This document shows, piece after piece, positions 1-11,434 of a stretch of 64,000 nt of DNA. The position numbers were made by a program, and so were the translations under genes. The stretch's first letter is position 1. The number at the start of each line of letters is the position of its first letter. Source of the stretch: Protonemura montana (taxonomy: Eukaryota > Arthropoda > Insecta > Plecoptera > Nemouridae); the NCBI GenBank assembly GCA_947568835.1, contig OX387607.1, forward strand, positions 5,890,001 through 5,954,000, written 5' to 3'. Below the pieces are notes generated by a model. The model did no database searches and had not been told where the DNA came from. It saw only the letters and a list, made by a program, of their open reading frames with translations.

Positions 1-645
1 CTCCGAGATGTGGTAAGTAACTTGCATACTTACCACACTTTTGAATGACATTGTTAAAGATACCACTTGTGAACTCTACGGTATTTTCATAATTAAACAT
101 GTACAATGGATTATCGTGTATCGCAGTAATAAAATACAATTTCTATCGTCCTTGGAATAATTGGCATTCTGGGCGAATTAATTCATTCTTGTCCACTTAT
201 TTTCTAAGTCTCTCAGCTGCCTTCCTGGAGAGTTCGAAAATGATTGTTAAAGGAAATTACGATTTCATTAGATGGCGGCCACACCGGATGGCGATTGGCT
301 ATCAGATATAATATGTGATGTGAGCATTAGCTATAATTATTGCAAAGCTCCGAAGTGTTCCACGTTTTTGATCAAGATAGTTGGGCATTAAAAAAAAAAC
401 GGCATCTGTTTCCATGATCTTTACAGTCCCTCTAAAGCATCCCTCTAAAGCTATTTTTGACATAATTATTAGTGGAAACTAATTCTTAAAAAGGGATTTG
501 AAATGGTATTTTCACTCACAGGCTAGATTTTATCTGTGGTAAGGTTTCAAAATAGTCTCAGGTTCGGAAGTGTGGCATGATTAGACTAAGAGGATAGGAA
601 TCAAGGAAAGAATGACCAAAAATATATATTTTGTAGAATGCAGTT
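1..645. other. Region downstream of the first cuticle gene, no gene seen
   Basis: AT-rich DNA with short chance reading frames and no recognisable domain, repeat or RNA. It lies beyond the 3' end of the minus-strand cuticle gene. A CTCCGAGATGTG/gtaagt string at the very left edge resembles an exon-donor junction of a plus-strand gene entering from the left, but nothing supports it. Confidence 0.5.
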
Positions 646-651
646 TTTATT
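646..651 (-). terminator. Poly(A) signal of the non-RR cuticle gene
   Basis: AATAAA on the minus strand, about 300 nt past the TAA stop of the cuticle gene at 955. It is the first canonical signal downstream. Confidence 0.55.
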
Positions 652-954
652 GTAAAAAGTTGTGTGTTTCTTAATATGCTAAATGGAGTATTTACAAAAT
701 GAGCATCATTTTGAAATCTATGTAAGGAATTTAATAATTTAGCAATTTTCCGAAACAAACATCGAAATTCGTCCAGCTATGAAATCCGGCGGCCAGCTCT
801 GACGACCGGGTTGGTCGCCCAGCCTTACCCCGCTTGCAGACTTCAAAACTCTCCAGTGTTGACCATTACAAGATTTCCTCGAGTCCGGCGCCCTCGCGTA
901 CCATGCGTCCAGCGCAGGCGCGACTAGCCCGGACTCCGCGCTGCAGTCGACCGC

Positions 955-2243
955 TTAGTAGTGGTGCGCGTACGCGCCGGCGTAGTGCGTCAGGGGATGC
1001 GACACGTGGCTGACGGACGAGTAGGAGGTGGCGTGGCTCAGAGCAGGGGTGTACACGGCGTGGTGCACGGGGGCGGCGTGGTGAACAATGGGCGCGTTGT
1101 AGGCGACGGCGTGGTGGGCGACGGGGTAGGCGGCGGCGACCAGGGGAGCGTTGTAGGCGACGGCGTGGTGGGCGACGGGGTGGGCGGCGGCGACCAGGGG
1201 AGCGTTGTAGGCGACGGCGTGGCTGGCGCTAGGGTAGGCGATGGCGGAGTGGGCAATGGGGTGCGCTCCGTAGGCGATGGCGGCAAGTCCACGCTTGTAT
1301 CGCAGGAAGTGGTTGGACTTGGCGATGGCATGGGCCTGGAAGTGGGCAGCCTTGGCAGCGGCGACCTCAACGGTGTCTCCGGTGGGCAGGGGAGCTCCGG
1401 CGGCGATGGCAACGGGGTCCACGAGACGAGCCTCAGAGGCAAGAGCAAGGGGAGCGGCGTGAGCGTATCCGTTGTAAGCCAGGGGCGAAGCGTGAGCGTA
1501 TCCGTTGTAAGCCAGGGGGGTGGCGTGAGCGTATCCGTTGTAAGCCAGAGGGGCGGCGTGAGCGTAGTGGCCAGCGGAGTAGGCAAGGGGAGCGGCGTGA
1601 GCGTAGGCTCCGTAGTTCCTGGCGGTGGCGGCGGCATGGGCCTGGAGGTGGGCAGCCTTGGCGGCGGCAACCTCAACAGTGTCTCCGGTGGGCAGGGGAG
1701 CGCCGGCGGCGATGGCGACGGGGTCGATCTGGCGGGCCTCGGAGGCGAGGGCGATGGGTCCGTGAGCGTATCCGTTGTACGCCAGGGGAGAGGCGTAGGG
1801 GCCGGCGTAAGCACCAGAGTACCCGTAGGCACCGAGACCGTTGTAGAGGTTGCCGGGGGCGGCGCACGCAGCGGCGAGAACGCACGCGAGGACAATCTGC
1901 AAGGAGAGAACGCGATTAGCTTTAGAATTGTCAAACAATATTCCGAATCCTGTCAAGAAGCTGAATTTAAATTCTTGTTGGACAAGCCGCTTTGTTGAAT
2001 TGAGTTAAAATGCTAGAATTTGCATGCCAATCCAAGAGCGGCTTCTGGAATCGCTGTTTATATGCCTATTGAATGCATAATATTATAAGAGTGTATCACT
2101 TGGAGCTAAATTCTAAGCTCGCTTCACCATTTGTGAACATTTTGCAGTAAAGTATACTATAGTTAGATATTTTCAACTATATCGTTGACAATACTAGAAA
2201 ATCAATAAAAATGAAATGAGTGGTTGCTTACCAAAGTGTTCAT
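955..2243 (-). CDS. Secreted low-complexity cuticle protein, non-RR, two exons
   Basis: Probable structural protein of the exoskeleton, 317 residues. Exon 1 codes only MNTL (2232-2243, donor gtaagc). Exon 2 is 955-1896 after a ctccttgcag acceptor and continues the signal peptide (IVLACVLAAACAAPG). The mature chain is Ala/His/Tyr/Pro-rich, with repeats of the type AYNGYAHAAPL (11 residues) and, toward the C-terminus, an 18-residue repeat built on HHAVAYNAPLVAAA. Two copies of the block DPVAIAAGAPLPTGDTVEV, followed by AAAKAAH, match the DTxEVAAAKAAH motif common in arthropod cuticle proteins. There is no Rebers-Riddiford domain. A KR dipeptide sits mid-protein (YKRG). The start was chosen because the tiny first exon has the same size and phase as in the neighbouring cuticle gene. 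The open frame upstream of the acceptor has only a non-ATG start. Family assignment is by composition and motif, not by a search. Confidence 0.85.
1090..1236 (-). repeat. 54-bp coding minisatellite in the cuticle gene
   Basis: About three near-identical 54-bp units, visible as gcgacggcgtggtgggcgac recurring every 54 bases. They encode an 18-residue block built on HHAVAYNAPLVAAA. The high identity suggests recent unit turnover. Confidence 0.8.
1458..1566 (-). repeat. 33-bp coding minisatellite in the cuticle gene
   Basis: Three and a fraction 33-bp units (gtgagcgtatccgttgtaag repeated) encoding AYNGYAHAxPL. A related single copy near 1760-1792 belongs to the same expansion. Confidence 0.8.
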
Positions 2244-2277
2244 GGCTGCTGTGTTTATCAAGTCAACAACTGGAGAG

Positions 2278-2315
2278 AACTGATGCCGTTTGACGCCCAA
2301 ACAATTCGTTTTATA
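2278..2315 (-). promoter_or_regulatory. TATA box and initiator of the non-RR cuticle gene
   Basis: TATAAAA on the minus strand (2309-2315) lies 34 nt before the A of an ATCAGTT initiator (2278-2284). This gives a 5' UTR of about 38 nt before the ATG at 2243. TATA plus a TCAGT-type initiator is the usual arthropod core promoter for highly expressed cuticle genes. Confidence 0.7.
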
Positions 2316-4569
2316 CTGAACCACACACGGAAGGTTGCCACAATAGATTTCGTGAAAAACGCCGACTGCAAAAACTGCGAAATAATTGTGCCCCACTCGT
2401 GTTGGAGAAAGGTCGGGTGCCCTTGGCAGAGGGTGATAGGACGCGATGGAATCCAACCCGACCAATACTAGAATGTTGGTATCACGTGGGTCTCTAAAAA
2501 CACACACATACCCACACGCCTTACCCTTTCTACGCTGTGCGCGCGCGCAGACGGCTCTAAGGTCGAACAATCTTACATTATATTGTTTCTTGATTGGCGA
2601 TTAAACTGGATAAAAATGCGTAAAGAATTGTTGTATGCGCTATGAGATGTTGCAATTAGAAATCGAATATCTTCTATTCGCTCCACCGCGACGGCTGAGG
2701 TTTAAGACGGTTGGATAGGAACTGGGTGTGTACATGCTGGTATAATCGACATCTGGGACAGTTATTACGAGAGCGAATTACGCGCACGTAGGTATCGAAA
2801 CCGATCGCCGCCACTCGACCTTACATGCTCGATATATACATGTCAATTATATTGTTAGCATGTCAAAGCAAGTGACCTTAGCTTGGTAAATTGCTACGAG
2901 GACAATTATTTAATTTTTACCACTTTATCCCGGAAATCATTTGATCGTACGTGTGATACGTTGGTACAATTTTGAGTTCTAAACGAACTCAAACAACTAC
3001 TAAACGAACTGAACTTCAACTAAACGATTCAGTTGGCTATTTGGATGATATTTGTAAGTGGAAATTTATAGTGAGCTTCCCAAGCGGATGTAAAAATCTC
3101 TCCGCAAAAACTCATGTGTATCAAATTAAAAGTATACGAATATTTCAAATTTTTCTACGATAGTCATTTGTGTTGCCAAATTTTTAAACAAAAAAAACCA
3201 TCAAGCATTTATGATTCGATGTTAGATTCAACTTTTGGTAGTCATTGAGATGCTGAGATCGCCTGACAGAGCGTCTCATTTCTGCTTTAAGTACAGTGGG
3301 TATATCACTTTTTGTCAGTTATTCATTTGGCATGAATTGTAACTGTAAATGATTATGTATATATAAAACATTGAAACATTCGTCAAAAAAAGAGTGCTAA
3401 TTCATCATGTCCTAACATACGGCATTGACTTCCAACCGAGGTCACATTTTAGGAATCTGCCATTTGAGACGGGTGCAGCAAAAATCTTCAAGAACTGGAT
3501 CATGTTTAAAATGTTACTAACAGACAGAGAGACACACATTGACAAGTCTAGAAACATTGATCAAAATGTGATTTATTGAATTAATTGCATAAAACCAGAG
3601 CAAACTTCGTTGGTGCTAGAAACAGAGCTGCGGAACCCGGAATGCGATTGTTTAAATTCCTTGTCACGATCAAGATCATGGTCCGAGTTTAGAGGCGTAT
3701 AAGCAATATATTACGATTGAATCGAAGTGATTAGCAAAAGTATACGTCAAACTCCCACCCAAGTCTTGAACGAGGTACGAAAAATTGTCGGCCAAAGTCA
3801 TTCATTACGCTCACACCTCGCTGACAATAGCTGTACAATATAAATCATCTGAGTTATTATTACTTTACTCTGAAGTTATGAATGGAAAATGAAATAGGGA
3901 ATAAAATATTATTATTCATGAAGATGAAAATTACCCAGCGACAATTACTGCATGTGACCCATTCATGTCATGCAAGATCCATTGACTGACGGAGTAAGTA
4001 CAGACTCGGATAATTATTGTTCATGAAAACAAGTAAATCATGCATTCGCACTCTGGTTTGCTAGATAACTCAAGGCGCAAAGCGTGCGATTAACTTTGAT
4101 TAGAATTCCACATTTGCATACTGGCCGGAATTAGCTTCAATCAATCAATTATGTTTGGCATTTATGAGGTAAATTATGTTTCCATAAGTTTTATTAGTTG
4201 CTGACATAATCACTTTGTAACTTTATACCAAATTGCCATGGTTATGGTACACATACACCAATATACCACAGATGAATGCGGCTGATATATAACTGTTAAA
4301 AAAACCTGTCCAACAAAATTCAATTCGAAAAAAAATTCACCGGAAAACTGCAACTTCAGACAAAACCAGTAAAACTGTAATGCGTTATATTTCCATGAAC
4401 CAATTGATCTTTAAGAAATCAGGATGCAAATTAGCTAAGGTCATTTCTGTAGCGCCACATGACTCGTATAACAGCACTCTGTGAATGCAACCAACATTCT
4501 TATTGCTGCAGAATTTAACAGGACTATTGTCTGTCAATTATTATTATCATTAGCATGTATGTTGGCCAA
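2316..4569. other. Intergenic region between divergent cuticle genes, left part
   Basis: No gene recognised. Probably carries upstream control DNA for the two cuticle genes. The stretch 3238-3278 (gatcgcctgacagagcgtct) has a weak relative at 18900-18935, so a small dispersed repeat is possible. Confidence 0.45.
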
Positions 4570-4720
4570 AATTTAAACAAACAGCGACAGGGCACCTGTA
4601 CTGTGTAATTTTCTTATCGCTACACAACGATCGACCTTGCCAAAGGCTTTAGAGGTATTGCTGTAGAACTGGACCAGCAGAATCCGAGCAAAAAGAGCTG
4701 GACTTTGTTGGACAAAACTA
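4570..4720 (-). mobile_element. Decayed LINE reverse-transcriptase fragment
   Basis: Minus-strand translation reads VQFYSNTSKAFGKVDRCVAI then RKLHSTGA. This aligns with the palm motif of Jockey/CR1-type non-LTR reverse transcriptases (Y-x-D-x-SKAFDKVDH-x(4)-KL-x(3)-G). Two expected Asp residues are replaced (SNTSKAF and FGKVD), so it is a dead scrap. No other part of a LINE was recognised nearby. Confidence 0.55.
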
Positions 4721-5035
4721 GTAGTATAGTCTATCCCCCAGTTCGCGGTGCAGTGAGTTTGAAGCACTGATTTGAAGCCCTCTAACAATGCTCACGCATT
4801 TGTAGGTCCAATCGTTTCCGCTGTAACATGAGGGCTGTCAAATTTAGTTGATTTAGTTACGCTTTTGAGTGTAACTTTAAGCGAGGACCTGCATTGCAAT
4901 TCAATTTCTGGTGTCTGGTAAAATATGGGGTATAGGTATAGTACCCAATATAAACTTAATGGTATAAAGACGAACTGCTTTAACAACGGGCTCTGTGGCA
5001 CTGGTTTTATGGCGTCAGAGAACGAATGGGTAATG

Positions 5036-5128
5036 GTGAAGATGATGACGAACTTTACCTAAACTAGAAGAGAGGTGGGAAAATTTGGTGATACCACGTA
5101 GCCTTCTCCTGTCGAAAAGCACGGGTCG
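5036..5128 (-). mobile_element. SINE tail fragment (5S-headed family, copy 1)
   Basis: The string gatgatgacgaactttacct and following bases match the 3' body of the SINE copies at 16685 and 24760 (tagaagggaggagg..., then ctgtcgaagagcac). Only the 3' third remains; the 5S-like head is absent. Confidence 0.6.
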
Positions 5129-5139
5129 GGTTGAAATGT

Positions 5140-6820
5140 TGACACAGAACATGAATATGAATCGAACAAAGACCATTGTTACTGCCCCTTAAAAACACTT
5201 TCTGCGCTTTTAACTGGGGGATGGACTATAAACAGACACGCAAGTCATGCTAATCTCGTTCCAATCAGTAATCGATGAGCCACTCGAGCAATAAACATCA
5301 AACTGATCGCAAATCGAATCGATCGGTCTTGTCATGAAATTCGGTTCAAACATTTACCAGTCGAAACACGTTTTTATCTCATTTCTGTGCTATTCGGAAA
5401 GGTCATGGGAGTCCTTATTTCAGGGCCAGTCAAGGGCGTGGATATTGCCACACTTTTTTTGGATCACAAAGTGAGTAGTAGTTTAATGCGAGAAGCGAAT
5501 TCAGATGAAAAGGAATCATAGAGGCGCCATTCAAACGAGAATCTAGTAACTTGAGCTAACATACTTCTCGGGAAATTGTCTTTCTGAAACTCAAACCCTG
5601 TCTCTTCGAATGAGCTTGTTGCTAAGTTAAAAAAAGACATGCTCATTTTTCTAAACCGAAACTAACAAGTCGGGGTTTGCATGCATCCAATCCTAATCCA
5701 TCCCTAACAATGTGCATCGAGAGTCAATTAAATCAGTAGCATGTCTGATATTTTGATCGCTGGGACATGTTTACGAGCGAGTTGAGTCGACGAAGACGGC
5801 GGCTCCATTCATGGTCAGCGCTCAAGACGTAGCACGAAATGAACTTGAAAATGTTTGTCTTCTCCCATGGTCTTCTCCCGACGCACTTCTTTGAAAGTGA
5901 GAGCTCGATGCTGCGTCGCTCGCGTTCACCTCCGACGCTTTTTATATCACGTGTCAATGATCCGTGAAGATCCAGCCGATTTCGGTAATCCGAATCAACC
6001 AGAAAACAAAAAAAAAAAAAAAAAAAAAAAACTGAAATCACCTTGTCTTGTCAATTTACTGTATTAGTAAGAAAGCGGCTAACAGTTTTACACAATATTC
6101 TCACCACATTCAAGGACCGTAATCGACATATGATTTGAAATAAAATACTAACAAAAGAACAGAGCGACGTGATTTACTGACCACTTTGAAATCGCGGTGG
6201 AGGCGCCATGATCTGCTATGCGATGCAAAGGAGTTAAGAAGTAGAGGCTCAATGCGTTGGTTGCATCTTACACAAGGTAGCTCGTCGTTACGCCGTCGTA
6301 ACCAATTGACTCAGCAAACTTATGACCAAAGACACATTATTCGACGCAAACTCAAAATTCACTCAAAAGAAAAGACTCGGGTTGATATTTGGAAAAGCAT
6401 CGAGTTATTTTTTGCAAATGATAATTTTTAAAGAAAATGTTCATGAAATTGTTACAAACTCGTGTTTGCAGAGGCATAACGTAGCACACGACTCCAAAAG
6501 CATAGTTGTTCTGAATTCTGGCTGCCACGTAGCTGAATTGAGTCTCTACCTAGCAGCAGTCGGTGTCTGCAGAAAAATCTCGTTTTCATGGCTCACGCTG
6601 GTAAGGGGCGGAGGCAGACGTTGCAAACTTGCTCCAGTTATAACGGCCCCCATGGTCGAAACACACGCATCTTGCGGTTAATCTTGGATGTCGCCAACCG
6701 CAGCGATGGATGCCGATCCTGCATGCTAGAGTGGGGGACTGAGATTTTGACGCCAGAACCGAATAGCGAAGACGGGTTGGTCGTGCGTCCTGGCCGATCG
6801 ACGCCCGCCGATTCTTGGCC
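5140..6820. other. Intergenic region between divergent cuticle genes, right part
   Basis: No gene recognised. A run of about 24 A's at 6008-6031 is the most obvious feature and could be an old retroposon tail, although nothing upstream of it was recognised. The last 200 bp are GC-richer and are probably the proximal promoter of the tandem-RR gene. Confidence 0.4.
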
Positions 6821-6824
6821 AGGG

Positions 6825-6831
6825 TATAAAA
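6825..6831 (+). promoter_or_regulatory. TATA box of the tandem-RR cuticle gene
   Basis: TATAAAA sits 89 nt upstream of the ATG at 6914. A start site is expected near 6855-6860, giving a 5' UTR of about 55-60 nt. No strong initiator is obvious. Confidence 0.7.
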
Positions 6832-6913
6832 GGTAGAAGATGAGGCGACAGGAGCACACTTGAGGTATTAGCGAGTACTGAAAATCAGCAGCGCTAAACG
6901 ACAAAGCAGCATC

Positions 6914-9344
6914 ATGAAGTGTATGGTGAGTACTAACGCGTGACTTTATTTTTTGAAAATCAGAGATTTTCGAGGAACTTTATGCAATTTTTGTAAAGGT
7001 AGAAAAGTCCCAATAAAAATTGTAGTTTTGGGAAATCATGGAAAATCTACAAGGGATGGGCCACTTAGAAATATCAGAAGTAGACTGTAAGAAACTATCT
7101 TCAGCAAACAAGAACAACGCCTCTAAAGTTCTTGAAGAATTAAAAAATAACGTCTTGAACCAACTTAAATTTGAATGCTTTCTTAATGAGAAGTTACACA
7201 TAAAACAAAATCTAAAAGATTACGTAATCACGCAGTTGCACCCCCAAAAATCACCAGAAGTCTTCACCGCCCAAAAATAATCCGTTAACCATCAGCTGTA
7301 TTAAGAGCTTTGCTAATCACCAAACTTCATTTTCAGATTGTGTTGTCCGCCCTTGTGGCCGTCTGCGTTGCCGCCCCCGGCTTCTACCCCGGCTACGTGG
7401 CCGCCCCCCACGTTTACGGATACAAGGCGGTGCCTTATGTCGCCCCCGTTGCCGTCGAGAACCAGTACCACGCTCAGGATACCCTAGGTCAGTGTCGACA
7501 AAGTGACTAGACGCACGCCAGCCTTAGGCGATGGCCGCATGCCGCACGTTTTGCATTAATGTACCGGTTCCTGCAGTTATTACCCCGAGCAATAGGAGAG
7601 TTGCACTGCGACAACTCAATCAGGAGGACGATAACGAGCTATCTGAAGACGACACGCGCTTTCCAATCTAAAAATTCAAACAGGATGACCTTGATCTTCA
7701 TAGTAACTTGCTTTTCATAGCCCTCCTGGCAATAATTTTTGTAACTTCCAGAAAATATTGAGATCCATTGGGGTCCAAGGTCATTAGTGTCACCAGATCT
7801 GATAGTTTGCATCCCTTTTGTAAGATCAAAATTAGTCTTTTAACCTAAATATCGTCATTAAATCAGAAAAGTATTTAGTAAAATACGCTATTCCGATGCC
7901 ACGGACCTCTGGAATGTATGAAATGTCATTCAGTTTCCTGTTAGAGCGAATTAATTCCTAACTGAGCATTATACCAGCAATTGTAACTCAACCAATGTCT
8001 ACCCATCCCAGGACAGTACTCGTACGGATACTCCGGTGGCCCCAGTGCCAAGACCGAGTCCCGCTCTGCTGACGGCTCGGTCGCTGGAGGATACTCGTGG
8101 GTGGACGAGAAGGGAGAGGTCCAGAACGTGCAGTACACCGCCGACGCCGTCCACGGATTCCGTGTGGCTGCCTCCAACCTGCCCATCGCTCCCGTCGGAC
8201 CTGCTGCCCTCAAGGTTGAGGCTCCCGTGCCCGTTCAGGATACCGTCGAGGTTGTCAAGGCCCGTGCTGAACATCTTGCTGCCTTCGAGGAGATCAAGAG
8301 CCGCAAGGTGGGTGCAAATATTTTATGGTGTCGATTTGGAGAAGGGGACAACTTTCTTTTCTGCCTGAAATCTGACCAGGGACAAATGACGATGATTATA
8401 TACCTCAGCTAGGAAAAGCTCGTTTCCTCATAATAGATTCTCTGCAACACTATAAAAAGGAAAACCTTATGATAGTGTGTGAGGTATATTCAGAATTCAG
8501 GAAATAGCACGTAGTTATGAAAAAGCTTATCTTCTACGCAACCAACAGATGTTAGATTTTAGCTCTTTTATTCTCAAGCTGTTAAATTTTATGGTTGAGC
8601 CCATGATATGCAGTGAAAAAATCGTTGATTTCGTTACCGAACAACCTCTGTCTCTCCATCTTACAGGTCGATGAGTTCGTGAAGCCCGTGGTCGCCCCCG
8701 TGGTCTACACCGCCCCCATTGCCGCCCCCATTGCCACCCCCTACACCTACCCCGTGTACAAGAACTACGTCGCCCCTGCCATCACCTCGTACGCCGCCCC
8801 TGCCATCACTTCGTACGCCGCCCCTGCCATCACCTCGTACGCCGCCAAGGGTTTCGCCTACTCTGCCCCTGCTTACTACCCATACAACTACAAGAGCTAC
8901 GCCTACCCCGAAGCCAAGGCCATCGCTTACACTCCTTTCGCCTACCCAGAAGCCAAGGCCATCGCTTACACCGCCCCCGTTGCCTCGTACGTCGCTGCCC
9001 CCGCAGTCACTAGCCAGTTCCATGCCCAGGATGAGCTCGGACAGTACTCTTACGGATATGCTGGAGGTCTGTCCGCCAAGACCGAGACCAAGAGCTTCGA
9101 TGGAGTCACCCGAGGAGGATACTCGTACGTCGATGCCAACGGAGAGGTCCAGAACGTTCAGTACACCGCTGATGCCATCAACGGATTCCGCGTCGCTGCC
9201 TCCAACCTTCCCGTGGCACCCGCTGCGTTGAAGGTCGAGGCTTTGGAGACCGTTCCCGAGACCGTCGAAGTTGTTGCGGCTAAGAACGCTCACTTCGCTG
9301 CTCATGTCGAGGCCAAGGAGCGATTTGCCAAGGCTCTGCTGTAA
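6914..9344 (+). CDS. Cuticle protein with two Rebers-Riddiford chitin-binding domains
   Basis: Secreted chitin-binding exoskeleton protein, 378 residues, four coding exons: 6914-6925, 7337-7487, 8012-8307 and 8667-9344. All have GT-AG boundaries and join in frame. Residues 1-19 (MKCM plus IVLSALVAVCVAAPG) form a signal peptide. RR domain 1 is at about residues 56-112 (QYSYGYSGG ... NVQYTADAVHGFRVAASNLP) and RR domain 2 at about 279-335 (QYSYGYAGG ... NVQYTADAINGFRVAASNLP). Each is followed by a helix-like block with xTVEVVxAxxxH. The linker is rich in APAITSYA (three copies) and AYPEAKAIAYT (two copies). Most RR cuticle proteins have one domain. In unit 1 an intron interrupts the codon before QYSYGY; unit 2 lacks that intron. 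The short exon 1 matches the neighbouring cuticle gene in size and phase. Confidence 0.92.
7488..8011 (+). other. Intron 2 of the tandem-RR cuticle gene
   Basis: 524-bp intron, donor gtcagt and acceptor cccatcccag, phase 1. No internal feature seen. Confidence 0.85.
8308..8666 (+). other. Intron 3 of the tandem-RR cuticle gene
   Basis: 359-bp phase-0 intron (gtgggt ... ttacag) that separates the first RR unit from the second. Readthrough from exon 3 would add about 35 codons before a stop at 8410, so an isoform carrying only the first RR domain is conceivable. Confidence 0.85.
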
Positions 9345-9537
9345 GTGGATCGTCTGCAAGAATAGGAACCCTAGTCGCTATGCGTTCGAAAGCTCTACTC
9401 GAACGGACTTCGATGTGGAGGAACTGTGTCGCGGTGATGATCGAACATGACTTGGCCAGCTCGCAACTGACGATGATTTTTGATTGATTTCGATGTCATT
9501 TTTAGATGTTACCGAACTTTAAACTATTGTACAAAAT

Positions 9538-9543
9538 AATAAA
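9538..9543 (+). terminator. Poly(A) signal of the tandem-RR cuticle gene
   Basis: AATAAA 194 nt after the stop codon, followed within 20-30 nt by a T/GT-rich stretch (tttttgttttttg). This is a textbook cleavage region. Confidence 0.85.
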
Positions 9544-9559
9544 AACACGCTTTTTCCAT

Positions 9560-11040
9560 ACAGTTTTTGTTTTTTGATTACTTTGTAGCTGTGTATGTCA
9601 CTACACAGGAAGAAAAGCATAAGTAGGGAACAGTGTTATTAGTTTTGTATTAACTGTTCTCTTTTTTAATGTTACTGCAGATCAAAATTCTCCTGCAGGA
9701 GAGAGTGAAGGTTATGACTGGAAAAACTGTTCTGATGGTCAGCAGTGCTAATGAGACATGACTAAATTTAAAATCCCATCGGAAGAGGTCCAAACTATTT
9801 AAGCTTGTAGATGAGGGGACTGCTGTAAAATTTCACGGCATCGCAGCCCAGGATGGAATAACTGTCTCATAGATACCTCTGACGGTATCAAATGTATCTT
9901 TATTAAACATCGTAATTTTCCCCTTTCTCTCCCACCAAATAATAATACTGCAAACTACACATTGGGCCCACATTGAAGATTGATTAAAATTGAAAAGGAA
10001 ATAATACAGACAGGAAAAATAATAATTTGAAAGACACAATTGAAATTTTGTGTTGTCATATATTTTCAACAATAATATCATAAAAATTCTAGAACTAATT
10101 TCACAGGGGTTTGGCTTGGCTCGTTAGCTAAGATTCACGTTGTTTAGTGTAGGGTCGATCACATTTAATATAATGCACAGCTTGATATGAGAAACACTGT
10201 CGCCACACTTGGGACTATATTACGTCACTGGTAATAAAAAATATGAAACCATTCACGCACAAAAAATAAATAAGCATCACTTTTCAATTCGTTACAGATG
10301 AAAATGTTTAAAAGAGTTTTCTTTTCATACCATTCATAAAGGGCTGATGAGCTAAGGTATGGTTAAGCGCAAATAGCAAACATGTTTCATACTTTAATTA
10401 CCATAGCATCAATTGAGGCAGGAGTGCACATAAAATAAAACAAGATTCAAATTAAAGACATCAGTTTTCTAGAGTATAATTTCTGTTGAATGTTATAAAA
10501 AAGAGTGCAGCATGGCTAGGAAAATAAGTGGTGATTCTGTAGATAATACAATTACCAATGCTAAGCCTGTTTCACAAACTCAGATGCTTCTCTCAATATG
10601 ATCAATTTCCATACGACTTTGCTTAAAAATGCTGAAACCAATTATCGATGAATATTGCGGAAGAGGAAAGAAGGAAACGTAGCTGGAACTGGCTGATCTC
10701 GAAAGATAAAAAAAAAAGCACCTTGGCATTTCAGCTTCTACCCCTTTCATAAAGAAAGTAGAATATTATCAGGTAGTTTGTAACCAAACAGAACGCATGT
10801 TAACCAATTGCAGAGTAACTTCACCTCGAGTTCCATTTGTGACTAAACCTAGCTGATTACAAATTCAATAGTCTTTTGGAGAGGAGCTGCCTAATGATAG
10901 GCTGACGCTAGGACCGGGGGGAACCGGGGGGGGGGGGGGACTGGGGGAATAGATCAAAGAGGCCAGTGGTGAATCCAAAGATTAAAAGCCACCAAATATT
11001 TGTGAAATCACAGCTTTGCTTCCTTAGTGCACAACAGAAA
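9560..11040. other. Intergenic region between the cuticle cluster and OGA
   Basis: No gene recognised; AT-rich with short chance frames only. It contains a G-rich run at 10916-10947. Confidence 0.5.
10916..10947 (+). repeat. G-tract cluster, possible G-quadruplex
   Basis: Three G runs (6, 14 and 5 bases) separated by 3-4 nt. Four or more G-triplets are available, so a G-quadruplex could form on the plus strand. The function is unknown. Confidence 0.6.
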
Positions 11041-11225
11041 AAAAATGTTTGAAACTGGGTTTTTGAATGCCAAGTAAAAATCAAATAATTTTAGCTATCA
11101 CATATCACCCTAGATGAACTAATTCTTTAAACTCGCATTCAAAACGCAGTGGTAAATAGTTTTATTTTTTTCAAAACTAGTGCTAAGGTTAGATAAAGTA
11201 GACATGAGGCTAAAAACCATAATAT
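11041..11225 (+). repeat. Dispersed inverted-repeat element, copy A
   Basis: Contains gaaactgggtttttgaatgc, an inverted partner gcattcaaaacgcagtg about 80 bp later, and the tail ctagtgctaaggttagataa leading into agtagacatgag. The same modules recur at about 23890, 47220 and 62221. No coding capacity, so a non-autonomous DNA element is likely; the family is unknown. Confidence 0.5.
11161..11166 (-). terminator. Possible poly(A) signal of OGA
   Basis: AATAAA on the minus strand, about 270 nt after the OGA stop codon. It lies inside a dispersed repeat copy, so the real signal may be elsewhere. Confidence 0.35.
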
Positions 11226-11434
11226 GATTTGAACAGCATTGGTACAATAAGCCATATAAAAAATGGGGGGACCTTATGCCAGACTTAAATTACCAAAAAA
11301 GCACAGTAAAACCTAGAATCCCCACAACATTTAAGCTTGTGAAACAGGCCGTCTCGTAGCGGAGAAGCGTGTTTCAGAGACGACAACAAAGACGGCGGTC
11401 AGGCAGTGTTGGTTTGGACATGCACTGGGCGCGC

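Noticed and set aside
961-1998. 345-codon plus-strand ORF (Gly/Val/Ser-rich) opposite the first cuticle gene
   Set aside because: Antisense shadow of the GC-rich coding minisatellites. It has no plausible domain, and the minus strand has signal peptide, splice sites, TATA and known cuticle motifs.
6008-6031. A24 run as the tail of a processed pseudogene
   Set aside because: No recognisable coding sequence or target duplication upstream.
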